In this document: positions 33,363 through 45,400 of the stretch, one piece after another
How positions within the stretch are numbered: position 1 is the first letter of the stretch
How the letters are laid out: each line of letters opens with the position of its first letter
Origin: Strigamia acuminata
Lineage: Eukaryota; Arthropoda; Chilopoda; Geophilomorpha; Linotaeniidae
DNA: 60,000 nt
Direction: 5' to 3'
NCBI GenBank assembly: GCA_949358305.1
Contig: OX442316.1
Coordinates: 8,868,001 to 8,928,000 of the forward strand
Translations under genes and position numbers: made by a program
The notes under the pieces: model-generated
Seen by the model: only the letters and a program-made list of their open reading frames with translations
What the model was told of the DNA's origin: nothing
The model's database searches: none

Positions 33363-36300
33363 GGAGTGAGTGACAACGCCAAAAAAACGCCCGAAAACGC
33401 CCCAAGAACGCACCAAAACGCCCCAAGAACGCACCAAAACGCCAGATAACCGTGCAACTTGAGGCAAAAAACATGCAAACATAATTTTTTGCTTTGAGTG
33501 GCACGATTTTCAGGCTTTTTGGAGCATTTTGAAGCGTTTTGGGGCGTTTTAGAACGTTTTTGCTTATTTTTTAGCATTCTCATGCGAGCTCGCGCGTGCA
33601 GGCGAGAAAAAAACAAACTTATTTCTTCAAGAGTTAAAAAAAAAATAACCCTAACCAGGAAATTACTGTAAAAACAACGGCTTGCCTCGAATAAACGCCG
33701 GGGCGTTTACTAATTTTCAAGACTGGAAGTGAGGCGAGATGTTGTTTGCTTTATTTGTTAAAACAAATTAGGCGTCACTAATTCACCTGTATTAGGGTTT
33801 CGGTTCTGAGAAACCGGACGAGGAGTCACAATAACGGGACACGGGAAATTTCAAAACTTACCGGTTTCGTCAAAACGCCATTGAAACGTTACATTTTTAT
33901 AGCGTGTCAATGATAAAAATGGTCATTTTGGATGAAAAACGGCCATTTTGGATGAAAAATGGCCACTTTTACTATAAAAAATGGCTGAAAATGGCCATTT
34001 TTACTATGACAAATGGCTGAAAATGGCCATTTTAATAAAAAAAGGCCATTTTTACTTCGAAAATTGGCTAAAAATGGCCACTTGAGTGAGTGACAACGCC
34101 AAAAAACGCGTGCAAACGCCTGCGAACGCCCCAAAACGCCCCAAAACGCCAGATGACAATGCAACTTGAGGCATAAAACTTGAAAACACAATTTTAAACG
34201 TCACAAAAGTTGAAACAAAGATGAAAAATTAATTTTTTGCCTCAAGTTGCGCGATTTTCAGGCCTTTTGGAGTGTTTTTGAGCATTTTTTGGCGTTCTCA
34301 GCGGCGTGTTTGCCTCAAATAAACGCCGGTTTAAACAAAAAATGACGTCATTTTTGGTTTAAAATTGAAGTAAAACACAAAATATTTTAGTTTTTAAATG
34401 CAACTGGTCTAAATTTTGTCAAATGTTGTCATACTTCTTGAAAGTCATCATTTATTGATAAAAAATTTGAAAATTTACCTAATTGTAGCATGTATTTGTG
34501 GTTAGTTTTGATTTGAATTCAAACTGTAATTTTTTGCTTCGAGTTGCGCGATTTTCAGGCGTTTTGGGGCGTTTTTGAGCTTTTTTTGGCGTCCTCGGGC
34601 GAGCTCGCGCGTGCACGTCACAAGTAACCCTAATCAGGAAAGAACCTACAAAAACTATGGCTTGCCTCGCATAAACGCCGGGGCGTTTATTCATTTTCAA
34701 AAAGACAAATGAAATGGATAAATAAAGAAATTAGCGGGGAAATCCAACATGGCGCCCACTTCAAATCCGCTAGAGCGGCAAAACACGACATTTGAATTTC
34801 AACACAAGAATAAAATCAAGAATACACACTGTATTGAATAAAATAACATTAGGAAATGTAATTTCCTACAACAAAAGCACTATTTATTAAAAGAACACTT
34901 GAAAATAATCGTTTGCCGAACGGAATGAACTCGGTCAGCAGCGCACAAGTGCGTACCGACAACGAACGCTCGAAACGACAAAACGACCGTTCCGGGACAA
35001 AAATAAAGCAAACCAATCGACAGATCACCCCCAAATTAGTCTAAATCAATTCTAAAACCTATCCATAACACAAGAATAAGGTCCAAACAAAAGGTTAGAA
35101 GTTTGAACACAACCGAATTAGATTAAGAAATATGACGTCACGCGTCTTACGCAAGTGATCTGTAAATCGACGAATGCACTAAAAATCATCCAAAATCACA
35201 CAAAATGAGCAAGAATTAAAGAAATAAGACACAGAGAAGTAATAAAACTTTAAATAGCAATGAATAAAGATAATATCAATATCATAGACACTAAAATTCA
35301 TGAAAACACTGTAACTTTTAATAAATCACAAAAAATGAAAGTTTAATATGTAAAAATATCTAAAAAGCTGAAATTCAAGAAAAGCAAAAATTAAAGACAC
35401 TTTGTTAACTTTAATTAAGACAATAAATGACATAAAATCCGGACACAACAATTATTCCATTTTGGATGAAAAACGGCCCTTTTGGATGAAAAACGGCCAT
35501 TTTGGATGAAAAACGGCTAAAAATAACCATTTTTCTATGAAAAATGGCTAAAAATGGCTAAAAATGGCCATTTGATTGAATGACAACGCCAAAAAACGCC
35601 CAAGAACGCCCGCAAATGCCTAAAAATGCCTAAAAACGCCCCAAAACGCAAAATGACAATGCAACTTGAGGCAAAAAACATGAGAACACAATTGTAAACG
35701 TTACAAAAGTTGAAACAAAAATAAACAATTAATGTTTTGCCTCGAGTTGCACGATTTTCAGGCGTTTTGGAGTATTTTTTGGCGTTCTCAGGCGTACTCG
35801 CGCGTACACGTCACTGCCGAGTAAAAAAAACATACTTATTTCTTCAAGAGTTAAAAAGGAAGTAACCCTAATCAGGAAAAAAAATGCAAAAACAATGGCT
35901 TGCCTCGAACAAACGCCAGAAGTGAGGCGAGATGTTGTTTGCTTTATTTATTAAATCAAATTAGGCGTTGCTAATTCACCTGTATCTCTTAGTTCGACGT
36001 AAGAACACGCGCTTTTTTTAAAATGAAAGCCCAAGTTGGGTTTCATAAACGTACCGTATTGCCTTGAATAAAAGCCGGGGTGTTTATTAATTTTTAAGAC
36101 CAGAAACGAGGCGAGATCACGACTCAAGATTAAGCGAGAAGAAATAAACGTGTTTCTTCTAAAGGAAGTAACCCTAATCAGGAAAAACTTACATAAACAA
36201 TGGTTTGCCTTGAATAAACGCCGGGGCGTTTATAAATTTTCAAGACGGGAGGCAAGGTGAGATGATGATGCGGTGCGACGCGAATAAAAGCCCAAGTTGG

Positions 36301-37111
36301 GTATTGCCTCGAATAAACGCCGGGGCGTTTATTAATTTTCAAAACCGGAAATGAGGCGAGATCAAAACGCCATTGAAACGTTACATTTTAATAACGTTTC
36401 AACGATAAAAACGGCCATTTTTGATTAAAAAAACGACTAAAAATGGCCATTTTACTATAAAAACGGTGAAAAAAAAACATTTTTACTCTGAAAAATGGCT
36501 AAAAATGGCCATTTTGACGAAAAACGGCCATTTTTACTACGGAAAATGCTAAAAATGGCCACTTGAGTGAGTGACAACGCCAAAAAACGCCTGCGAACGC
36601 CTGCGAACACATAAAAACACTCCAAAACGCCAGATGACAATGCAACTTGAGGCAAAAAACATGAGAACACAATTTTAAACGTCACAAAAGTTGAAATAAA
36701 GATGAAAAATTAATGTTTTGCCTCGAGTTGCGCGATTTTCAGGCGTTTTTGAGCGTTTTTTAGCATTTTTTGGCGTTCTCAGGCGTGCTCGTGTGTACAC
36801 GTCACTGCCGAAGAAAAAAACAAACTTATTTCTTTTAGTTAAAATGTATTTCAAGCTTTAACAGGGGTTTAAACAGGAAATGACATCATTTTTAGTTTAA
36901 AATTGAAGTAAAACACAAAATATTTTAGTTTTTGAATGCAACTGATCCACGTTATGTCAAATGTTTCCATTACTTCTTGAAAGCCAAAAAATTTGAAAAT
37001 TTAGCTAATTTCAGCATGTATTTGTAGCTAGTTTTGATTTGAATACACACTGTAATGTTTTGCCTCGAGTTGCGCGATTTTCAGGCGTTTTGGGACGTTT
37101 TGGAGCAAAAA
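33363..37111. repeat. Repeated stem-loop modules in copy B
   Basis: Counterpart of 21782-25530. Confidence 0.85.
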
Positions 37112-38479
37112 AAACAAACTTAATTCTTCAAGAGTTAAAAAGGAAGTAATCCTAATCAGGAAAAGCCCACAAAAAACAATGCAAGATCACGCGGTACGAC
37201 GCACGGACTCCCAGCGCACGGAATGCACGGACTTTCTGTGGACTTCCCGTGCACGGAAGACCGGCGCGGACATTTCCATTGGAGACCAGCGCAGAATTAC
37301 CTACAGGCAATTCCGAATCAAAGGCTTCTTTATGGTTTATACATTACTTTGCAGTAGGTATGCCTGGCCTTGATTTGAAAGTGCAGTAAATTCTGCTGAA
37401 TGCAGTGTTTTAAACTCGCAGCAATTGCGATGGTGCCAACTATTGGAAAATAAATTTAAAATGTAAAACCAAAGAATTTGTAAAAAAAATTTGTTTTAAT
37501 CAATTGCAATAATGATATTCTACTTAATTGTTGGATTATGAAACGTGAAACCAATCCCATGATTAGGAAATATAAATTTTATTAAATTCATCGTGTATCT
37601 CACATCTCACATTCACTGCCATTTACTTAGTGTCATCCAAAAATCAGGTTTTATCAAATCCTGAGGTTATTCTAGTACGTCTTAACTGCCCGGCAGGTCG
37701 CGCAACCTGTGGAGCAACAATTGATGTAAATAGTGCAAGCAGCACGCACGGGAAAGTGCGCACTGATGGGTCCATGCCAGTGCAAGTACATTGGGTAATG
37801 TATTATTGCGAGCGCGCGTGTTTTCACACGATTACAATGTGCTGATTAAACCAACAGCATTATAGAAGCATTATAGACTGATTATATTGTATAATTTTTA
37901 TTTTAACAAAACCCTGAATTTCATTTCTAATCGGTTTTTTTTTTTATTGACGCGCACAGAAGCGTTGTAGCATGTTCACACAATGTGGAATTTGCAAATT
38001 TGAGAAAGCGGCTTTCCCAAGGTTGATAAAACGCGCGCGATCGTGCGGAATATACAAATAAGTGAAATCCGCAAAATCAGCCATGAGACTGCGAACAGGG
38101 GGTCAAGGTATAGGCCGCCGTAATGTTAAAAATAGGGTCCCTTTCGCACTCCGAGAAATCCGCATGCGCGCCATAAGGTTATAGTCAAAGGGACTTAATC
38201 CAAAATGTGTCCTGCGTATCCAGTTCCTGTTTTGGACCTAGTAGAAGACTATGTCCTGAGTATCCACTTCCTATGACCTAGGATTGGATGGATTTGACTG
38301 CCCAGTGATCCCATTGGATCACTGAACAGCTATTCTCCTCGCCGAGTATATATCCCCCTGCAAAACGGATATAGCTCGCTCTTGTTCTGTTTTTGTTTGA
38401 TACTGATATTACTTGAGCACATATTATACTTCTCTGCGTTCCGACAATCCGTTGTAGAAATACTTTGTATTTAGTGTAA

Positions 38480-38745
38480 GTATCTAGAGTGGGTAGAAGA
38501 CTCACAGACACACTGCCCGCCTCTTCATGCCAACATTCCGTTGTAGAAATGTTGTAACTAGAGTGAGTAATTCACAGACACATTTAAGTGTAGTATCTAG
38601 AGTGGGGTACAACCCACAGACGCACTCCCTCCAGCTTCATGCCAACATTCCGTTGTAGAGTGCAGAATCTAGAGTGGAGTAGAATTCACAGACGCATTGG
38701 TAATGTAGAATCTAGAGTGGAGTATTTATATTTCACAGACGCATT
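38480..38745. repeat. Five degenerate TCTAGAGTGGAGTA...CACAGACGCA repeats in the LTR
   Basis: Cores near 38480, 38554, 38594, 38666 and 38707 each have a CTAGAGTG word followed 15-25 bp later by CACAGACRCA. Two are preceded by an ACATTCCGTTGTAGA word. They lie about 600-870 bp upstream of the TATA box, a place where LTR enhancers occur; the regulatory role is inferred. The 3' LTR has them at 50880-51145. Confidence 0.75.
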
Positions 38746-39349
38746 ATCAGAGTGATCGACGCGGAGTAATTTCCCGGTTACTCTCCCGCCAGCCAGGACC
38801 GAGTGGAGTAATTTCCCGGCGATGGATAACCTTTCCTGCGAGATATTTCGATTCAATTCGTTATTGGTTTGACGGAACATTTAAGTCTAACTTAGATGTT
38901 GATTGCACTCGGGGCAAAAAATAGCTCGGCGCTATTTTAATATATTTTACTTATTTTCATAGTTTTAGTTAAGTTTGTGACTCTAAAATATCATGATTAA
39001 TTCCATAGAATTAATATGAATATTTATTCTCACATTGTTACATCTCGCAATAATTATTGATTTCAATAATTATCTGCGATGCGATGTGTGTGACGATACA
39101 GAAAAGTCAACCGCACCTCTCGGATATAACCCACCCAGCCTAACCATTTACACGCCTTTTAGAACCAAACCCCGGACCATTTAGAAGCCAAAGCCATTCA
39201 TAGATGACATCTTTTACGTCACAGCAATAAGACCGTTACAAATTCTTATTGCATGACTGAAGCCTTCAAATGATATTATTTCAGGGCTTTTGCCAAACAA
39301 CTGTATAGTTTAACTTCTCGTCATTTTAGCCACTTGTAGGCATAGTATT

Positions 39350-39358
39350 TATATAAGG
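39350..39358 (+). promoter_or_regulatory. Candidate TATA box of the 5' LTR
   Basis: TATATAAGG is followed after about 10 bp by AATAAA (39369-39374), a possible polyadenylation signal when present in the 3' LTR. Transcription would start about 30 bp downstream of the TATA box. Equivalent sites in the 3' LTR are 51750-51758 and 51769-51774. Confidence 0.6.
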
Positions 39359-39479
39359 TTCAAACCGGAATAAATGTTATATGTTTTGAGAAAACATCAG
39401 GTTTGCATATTTTACATTTTCACACAGATAGTTCACACTTTAGTTTAGCAATTGCTATCTCCAGAAGGTAATCGTCACA

Positions 39480-40345
39480 CGTGGAGGTTCCACCGAGATA
39501 GGTTGCATTTTATCGAAGTGAACTCTGTGATCAAAGTGTAAAATTGAAAAATGAATTTTCTTGATTATTTTATATAGATATTATAATTAGAAAATTTCCG
39601 ATTTTTCTCTATAAATTTACTGTGAAATATCCATTTGTTTTCAAAAAATTCTCATTATCTTTTGGAAATATCTGAAGTCGAATTTTTGGATTATTTTGAA
39701 AACTCATTATAATTCCGAATCTCTTACGAAAAAATCTATTTTGATTTTCCCAGAATATTCGGCTATATTCTGAAAAATTACGAAACCTTGAATTTCGATC
39801 AAAAACGAATTTGACTAGAAATTCTGCTGACTAAAAAATAAAAAGTTAAAATATTTTATGTTACTGGTTAAAAACTTGACTAGTTTTCTATTGTTCTGTC
39901 AATGTTAGGAATTATGATTTTTTAATCCCTGACAAGGTAAAGAATGTGACAAAGAGAACCACTCACGATGCAGCTCGGAGTAGGTCATCCAGATGTGACA
40001 TTGTTGAGAATTTCGGATTAGAAATTATCAGGAATTTGTCAACATCGCCAATCACAGCAGACTGTCTTGACAAAGGAGATTTTCCGGAAGCTAGTTTGAC
40101 AACCAATATTCAGCCACACTTGCTTTTCGACAGTGCGACCATCCAGTTGTGCCTTTGTGACCAGTGCCCGTTTGGACCATTCTTGACCACGCAATAGGAC
40201 AGTTTTTCCGAAGCCACTTCAGTTTCAGCAGCTAAGGTTGTATTTTTTCAAATTATTTCTTAGTTTAATATTAAGCGTGTTACATTTACGCTAGTTCAGT
40301 TAAAATCTTATTTTTCCTTGTTGTACGTGTATTTCTTTGAGTATT
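39480..40345 (+). other. Retrotransposon leader
   Basis: The 866-bp leader runs from the LTR to the gag ATG. It contains the PBS and AT-rich DNA, and a good splice-donor consensus (acaag|gtaaag) with GT at 39937. A frame at 39946-40197 lacks an ATG and is not called. The donor could supply a spliced mRNA for the third ORF; this is inference. Confidence 0.6.
39482..39499 (+). promoter_or_regulatory. Primer-binding site candidate
   Basis: TGGAGGTTCCACCGAGAT starts two bases after the LTR end with the TGG that pairs with the CCA end of a tRNA. The implied tRNA would have U before CCA. I could not assign the tRNA. Confidence 0.7.
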
Positions 40346-42394
40346 ATGGCCCGTAGACCTGTAAGAGTTCGTGGAACACGAGGAAATCGTGGAGCACGAC
40401 GACGTGGTGGTATGTGTGAAACACCAAGAGGAATTGTGGAGTCTGATCTAGAAAGCCAGGGGGAAGAAAATGTTCCTAGAGACGTTTCCAACCCAGGTAG
40501 TTCTCGAACGGATCCACTATCAGTCCCACATGATTTAGAAGTTTACTGTCGCCATTACCAATTGGAAGTGACGCAGTTTTCCTCTTTGTGTGAAGCTCAA
40601 CAATACACGGCGAATAATCATCACGAGAGAAATCGTGTAATTACTCCCGATGTAGTTGTAACCAACGAACAAAGTGTTTCTGTAGATCGAACTGGCCCTC
40701 GTTCGCCGGCCACATATCGCTACCAGCAATTGCCTGGATGGCGAATGAATGTTGCTCGTGACGACAATGGGCAGTTAAATTCTTCACTATCTGTTCAACC
40801 TTTGATTCAGTTACCAACTAGTTCTTGGCGATCGAATTCGGCCGAAAGAATGGGAAATTCCGGACAAGGAAATATTTCTGCGCCAATTTCCCGAAATTTA
40901 CCAAGTGCGACGGCTGTAAATAATATTTTACCCGCTCCCACTGGGAATTTGAATGATTCTTTCAGAGTTCCACAGCCTCGAACTAATCTGTCGGTCCAAC
41001 CAAGGGGGAGAAATGAAAATTATCAAAATTTTCAATCTCACACCCAATCTGATGGAGATTTTAGGAATTATAGAAATTCCCGCTCTCAAGGTGGACGAGC
41101 TCCGCCGAGAAATCAACGATTTCCCGGAGCTCCTGGTGATCCGCGTGACTCCGATCCTAACTCGAGTAGTGACGAATCTCACGCTGGTGGAGGGGGAAAT
41201 TATAACAATAATTTCCACCGACGTAATAATTCTCGTTCTCCACCGCCACCTGATAGACATCAAAATTTTCAAGGAGAGCCAAATCCGCCACCCAGAGACC
41301 AAGGAAGTCGGTCTACACCCAATTCGAACTCTGCTTCTAATTTGTCGGACGAAAATGTAAAACAAATTATTCAGGGTTTAGTTGGTCAAATCCGAAGCCC
41401 GAGTAATCCCAGTCAGAATTTTGGAAAAGGAATCGAGATTCCTATTTTTGACGGGAAACAGACAGAGGTTGCGCGATTCCTTGAAATCGTCAAAGCTGTC
41501 GCACTCGGGAAAGGCATCCCTTTAGACGACATGGTACACACTGCTGTACCTGGACGACTATTAGGCCATGCACAACGTTGGTTCCATAAGCAACGCCATA
41601 CTTTTAACAGTTGGCGAACTTTCGAAGCCTCTTTTCTCGATTGTTTCGACCTCGTTCCACTTACAAGAGAAAGGCGACTTCTTAATGTAAAACAACGAGC
41701 CGACGAGTCACTTTATAGTTTTCTTCTGCGTTATACGCAAGAACAAGGTGAAGTGCCGCCAGGTGATAAAACTGGACGTGCGCAATTATTCGACAATTTA
41801 ACTCAAGAAAGTTTCACGGCGTTATGTACACAAGGAATGTATGGTAACTTTACAGTAGATGACATTCTACAATATGTAGGAGCAAATCGCTCTAAGTTTG
41901 AAAGTTCTCAACTTGCAGCAAAATTGGAGTACGATAATCGAGAGAATCATCCTACTCCCAAACTTCACGAAAAATCTAAGATTTTTCCTTCTAAAACTTC
42001 ACTACGTTTAACGCAAACTCAAGATGAAGTTGAAAATGAAGACGAGTCGGAAAATGACGACTCAACTGACGATGGTTCAATGGAGCGATTATTTGCCGCC
42101 CAGTATGAAAAGACTACTGGAAAATGCTTTTTCTGTCACGAGCCTGGACATTTTAAAAGAGAATGTCCCGCTCTTGCCAAAAAATTAGCAGGGAAATCAG
42201 ACTCGTTAAATTCAAATAAAAGATTTAACCACTCTGCTCCCAACCCCGAGTTTAAACGACCCAAACAAAATTGGGTTACGTCAGAAACTTTAGACTCCAA
42301 ATTTACTGACTTCCAGAAAAACATGGTTGACCTGTTAATTAAGCATTTACCAGCAGCCACTGAGTCAGTCACTCCCGACGAGACAAAAAACTGA
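40346..42394 (+). CDS. gag: Gag polyprotein (682 aa)
   Basis: The first ATG of the frame (40346) opens MARRPVRVRGTRG; the start is clear because no other in-frame ATG lies upstream. The N-terminal half is rich in Arg, Gly, Pro, Asn and Ser and probably disordered. A capsid-like region follows at about residues 365-480 (GIEIPIFDGKQTEVARFLEI, WFHKQRHTFNSWRTFEASFL, typical of Ty3/Gypsy retrotransposon Gag). A single CCHC zinc knuckle (CFFCHEPGHFKREC) lies at about residues 594-607. Gag forms the particle and packages the RNA; the knuckle binds nucleic acid. The stop TGA at 42392 sits directly after the frameshift heptamer. The frame is intact. Confidence 0.95.
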   Translation: MARRPVRVRGTRGNRGARRRGGMCETPRGIVESDLESQGEENVPRDVSNPGSSRTDPLSVPHDLEVYCRHYQLEVTQFSSLCEAQQYTANNHHERNRVITPDVVVTNEQSVSVDRTGPRSPATYRYQQLPGWRMNVARDDNGQLNSSLSVQPLIQLPTSSWRSNSAERMGNSGQGNISAPISRNLPSATAVNNILPAPTGNLNDSFRVPQPRTNLSVQPRGRNENYQNFQSHTQSDGDFRNYRNSRSQGGRAPPRNQRFPGAPGDPRDSDPNSSSDESHAGGGGNYNNNFHRRNNSRSPPPPDRHQNFQGEPNPPPRDQGSRSTPNSNSASNLSDENVKQIIQGLVGQIRSPSNPSQNFGKGIEIPIFDGKQTEVARFLEIVKAVALGKGIPLDDMVHTAVPGRLLGHAQRWFHKQRHTFNSWRTFEASFLDCFDLVPLTRERRLLNVKQRADESLYSFLLRYTQEQGEVPPGDKTGRAQLFDNLTQESFTALCTQGMYGNFTVDDILQYVGANRSKFESSQLAAKLEYDNRENHPTPKLHEKSKIFPSKTSLRLTQTQDEVENEDESENDDSTDDGSMERLFAAQYEKTTGKCFFCHEPGHFKRECPALAKKLAGKSDSLNSNKRFNHSAPNPEFKRPKQNWVTSETLDSKFTDFQKNMVDLLIKHLPAATESVTPDETKN

Positions 42395-42425
42395 TTCAGG
42401 GGGTTGTTCAAGTTGCCCAACCCCC
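42385..42425 (+). promoter_or_regulatory. -1 ribosomal frameshift signal between gag and pol
   Basis: The slippery heptamer A AAA AAC (42385-42391) is in the gag frame. The gag TGA follows at once. After a 7-nt spacer comes a perfect 8-bp stem, GGGGGTTG (42399-42406) with CAACCCCC (42418-42425), around an 11-nt loop. Slippage by -1 continues in the pol frame at CTG 42391. All three elements match the known layout of -1 frameshift signals. Confidence 0.9.
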
Positions 42426-45400
42426 GCTTAAAGAGTTGTTTCCTTTCTCGGAATTGTCAAATGATTTATTTTTACGAAAAGATGAATTTAAATTAAGACA
42501 TAAGCCTAGTCATCTCACAGTACCTTATGTCGATGATTCGAAGAATAAACCACCATCGTTGGTCATTTCTTACGAAGCCGTACCTGTCTGTCGAAAGACT
42601 AGCAGCTCTACTGGCGGTGTCGATGAAAATTTAAAAGTCATGACAGACCAACTAGAAAATTTGAGTATTTTCAGTGGAAGCTGGAATGCACCCAAGAAAC
42701 CGCTTGTACCCAAGGTTTTCAAGTTAAGAAAACTTCTTAAACTTGAAAAATGGAACAAGAAAGAACGAAAAGTATTGCTTGGCAAACTTTGCAATAGCAA
42801 ATTAATTAATGGTGGCAAAGATGATCCGCGTATGAATGTCCAAATTGGAGGTTTGGATTACAACGCACTAATGGACTCTGGAGCCACCCAATGTTTTATT
42901 GGAGTACAACTCCTCTCAAACACGGAAATTCCGGTGGAATTCATACAAGAATGTCCCCGGGGAATGCGTGTCTGCGCGGTCGGAATAGATCACCGACCTA
43001 TCGGTCAAGTTTGTCTTTGTGTCAAATGGGCCGATAAAAGGAGAGTTACACCTATGACCTTCATAATTCTACACAAGAATGTATGTGGGTTAATTTTGGG
43101 TCACAATTTTATGCGTAGAACGGGGATAAACCCTAATCCCCGACGAGCAGTGTTCACCTGTGATGACATGCCCGGATGGACAGCCCCGTACGAGACCACT
43201 GAACTTAACTGTTGCTTAGCAAGCATTAAGACTTTGGGTCTCCAAGGTGAAGGAACTCCCACTTCACCGGACTGGGCAGAAAAACTCGTCGAAGGCTGCA
43301 ACAGTTCGGCGGAAGAAAAACAGTTACTCGTAAACGTTCTTGTACAATTAAAAAACGTATTTCGAGACCAACTGGGCTGTACGAAGGTGGCCAAGCACAG
43401 CATCAAGTTTAAACCTGGTGCTACTTGGAAACACCAGCCATATAGAATGTACAATCCGGCCAAGAAGGCGATTATGACGGAATTGGTCGAGGAGTTGGAG
43501 GCCGATGGGTTGATCGAACCTGCCACTGGCCCTTATATAAGTCACCCCGTCATAGTGGCTAAACCCGGCGGGAAGTATCGATTATGTATCGACTACCGCT
43601 GGTTGAATGCGATCACAGAAGTTGATGCAATTCAAATGCCAAGTATTGACCTATTAATTCACCATACTAATCAGGCCAAGTACTTTACATCCATTGATTT
43701 AACTAAAGGTTATCATCAAATGGAAATGGAGGAGGAGGATAAGAGCAAAACTGCTTTTTACACCCCAAAAGGCAAATTTCAATTCAAGAGATTGCCATTT
43801 GGTCTTTGTAATGCACCTAGTTCTTTTCAACACCTCATGACTACCGTATTGGGTGACTCTCTATATAAACATGCTCTGGTTTATTTAGACGATATAATTA
43901 TTTTTTCCGACACATGGGAAAATCATTTATTACATATTAAAGACGTACTTGAGAAGTTGGATGCCGCGAATCTAACTATCAATAAAGACAAGTCAAAATT
44001 TGGTCGAACATCATTACGATTTTTAGGCCATTTAATTTCGGAGGGATCTCTTCTTCCAGACCCTGACAAAGTCTCGGCTGTAAGGAATTTCCCCAAACCG
44101 ACTTGCTCTAAAGACATTCAAAGATTTGTAGGACTTGCGAATTTTTTCCGAAAATTTATTCCTAACATCGCAAATATTGCTCGTCCATTGACCAATATTA
44201 TGCATGATCAAGCAAAGTTTGTGTGGGATGATCCACAAACAACTGCATTCGAAACTATCAAAGATATTTTGTGTGACAAGGACCAAGCCCTTCTCCACAT
44301 GCCAGATATGAATAAGCCTTTTGTCATTTTGACAGATGCTTCTCATTCAGGCTTAGGTGCAGTACTCTGCCAAGATGTCGAATTATTCTGTGAAAAGAAA
44401 CAGAAATTAATTATGGTCCCGAAAGCAGTCGCGTACGCCAGTCGAGTGTTACACGGGGCCGAAGTAAGGTATTCTACGCCGGAATTGGAGTGTTTGGCCG
44501 TTGTATGGGCAATCGAGAGATTTCGCCCATATATAGAATACACGACTTTCACTCTCGAGTCCGATGCTAAAGCCCTTAGCTGGTTGATGAGTACGCCGGA
44601 ACCATCCGGAAGGTTTGGTCGTTGGGCCGTCAAAATACAATGTGGCGCGTTTAAAATTATTTTTAGACGCGGCGCAATGAACCAAGTAGCGGACGCATTA
44701 TCACGCGCTCCACTGTCTGCACTAGACACTCCGGATTATGATTATATCGAACCAGAGGAGATCACCCATTTCTATCCAACTTGGAATGGAAACAGGTGTG
44801 CATCTTTACAAGTGACGGAAACTGAGCGCAAACATTTTCTTACAAATGTTGGCCTTAGTTTAGACTTTTTCTCAGAATCATATAATCCAGTTAGATTTCA
44901 TGATTCTGGAGAAAAGGGGGAGGAAGAAGGATGTACAAGAGAAAATTGCAGACATATAGATGTCCACAATTGTAATCACGAAAATGTACACACTGCGCTA
45001 ACAGATATCCTAAAAGTAGTTCCGCCGACGCGAGACGAAATTATCGAAGCGCAGCTTAAAGATCCAGCATGTAGTAAAATCCTTGTTTACCTAAAAGGAG
45101 ACGAAAAATTAAAAAATCGTATCACGGATAAACATTGGTTAAACGCGATTCGTGGCTACACTCTCGACGAACCGGAAGAAAATAAAGGTGTTATGCTAAT
45201 TTATTTTGCTCCGACCGATGAGGAAGAGTTAAACGACTCCGGCAACGGGTTTAAGGCGGTAATTCCACGCTCTCTCGTGAGACGTGCATTATTCGCATGC
45301 CATGGCCACCCACTTACAGGACATGCCGGCATGAGCAAAACCCTAGATAGAGCAAAACAGATGTATTTCTGGCCTAGAATGAGCAAAGACACTCGAAACT

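Larger units (their letters stand above)
26648..38178. mobile_element. 11.5-kb non-coding unit, copy B
   Basis: This is a head-to-tail repeat of 15067-26597 at an offset of 11,581 bp. It ends CGCGCCATAAGG, immediately before the T that resumes the 5' LTR. All the repeats named for copy A recur at that offset. The only difference I noticed is A at 29310 in place of C at 17729; I could not compare all bases. Confidence 0.9.
38179..39479 (+). repeat. 5' LTR, right 1301 bp
   Basis: It resumes with TTATAGTCAAAGGG at the exact base where the left part stopped (equivalent to 50579 in the 3' LTR) and ends CGTCACA. It carries the likely promoter, so the nested insert leaves promoter, R and U5 intact. 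Minus-strand open frames at 38278-38511 and 38686-38880 are chance frames repeated in the 3' LTR. Confidence 0.95.

Noticed and set aside
38278-38880. Minus-strand open frames of 77 and 64 codons in the LTRs
   Set aside because: They are identical in both LTRs because the LTRs are identical; no protein features.
39946-40197. 83-codon frame in the retrotransposon leader
   Set aside because: It starts with GTG, has no ATG and no recognisable content.
40337-40345. Gag starting at 40337
   Set aside because: That codon is TTG; the first ATG is at 40346.
40928-41365. Antisense and alternative-frame ORFs inside gag and pol
   Set aside because: They are shadows of the long coding frames.
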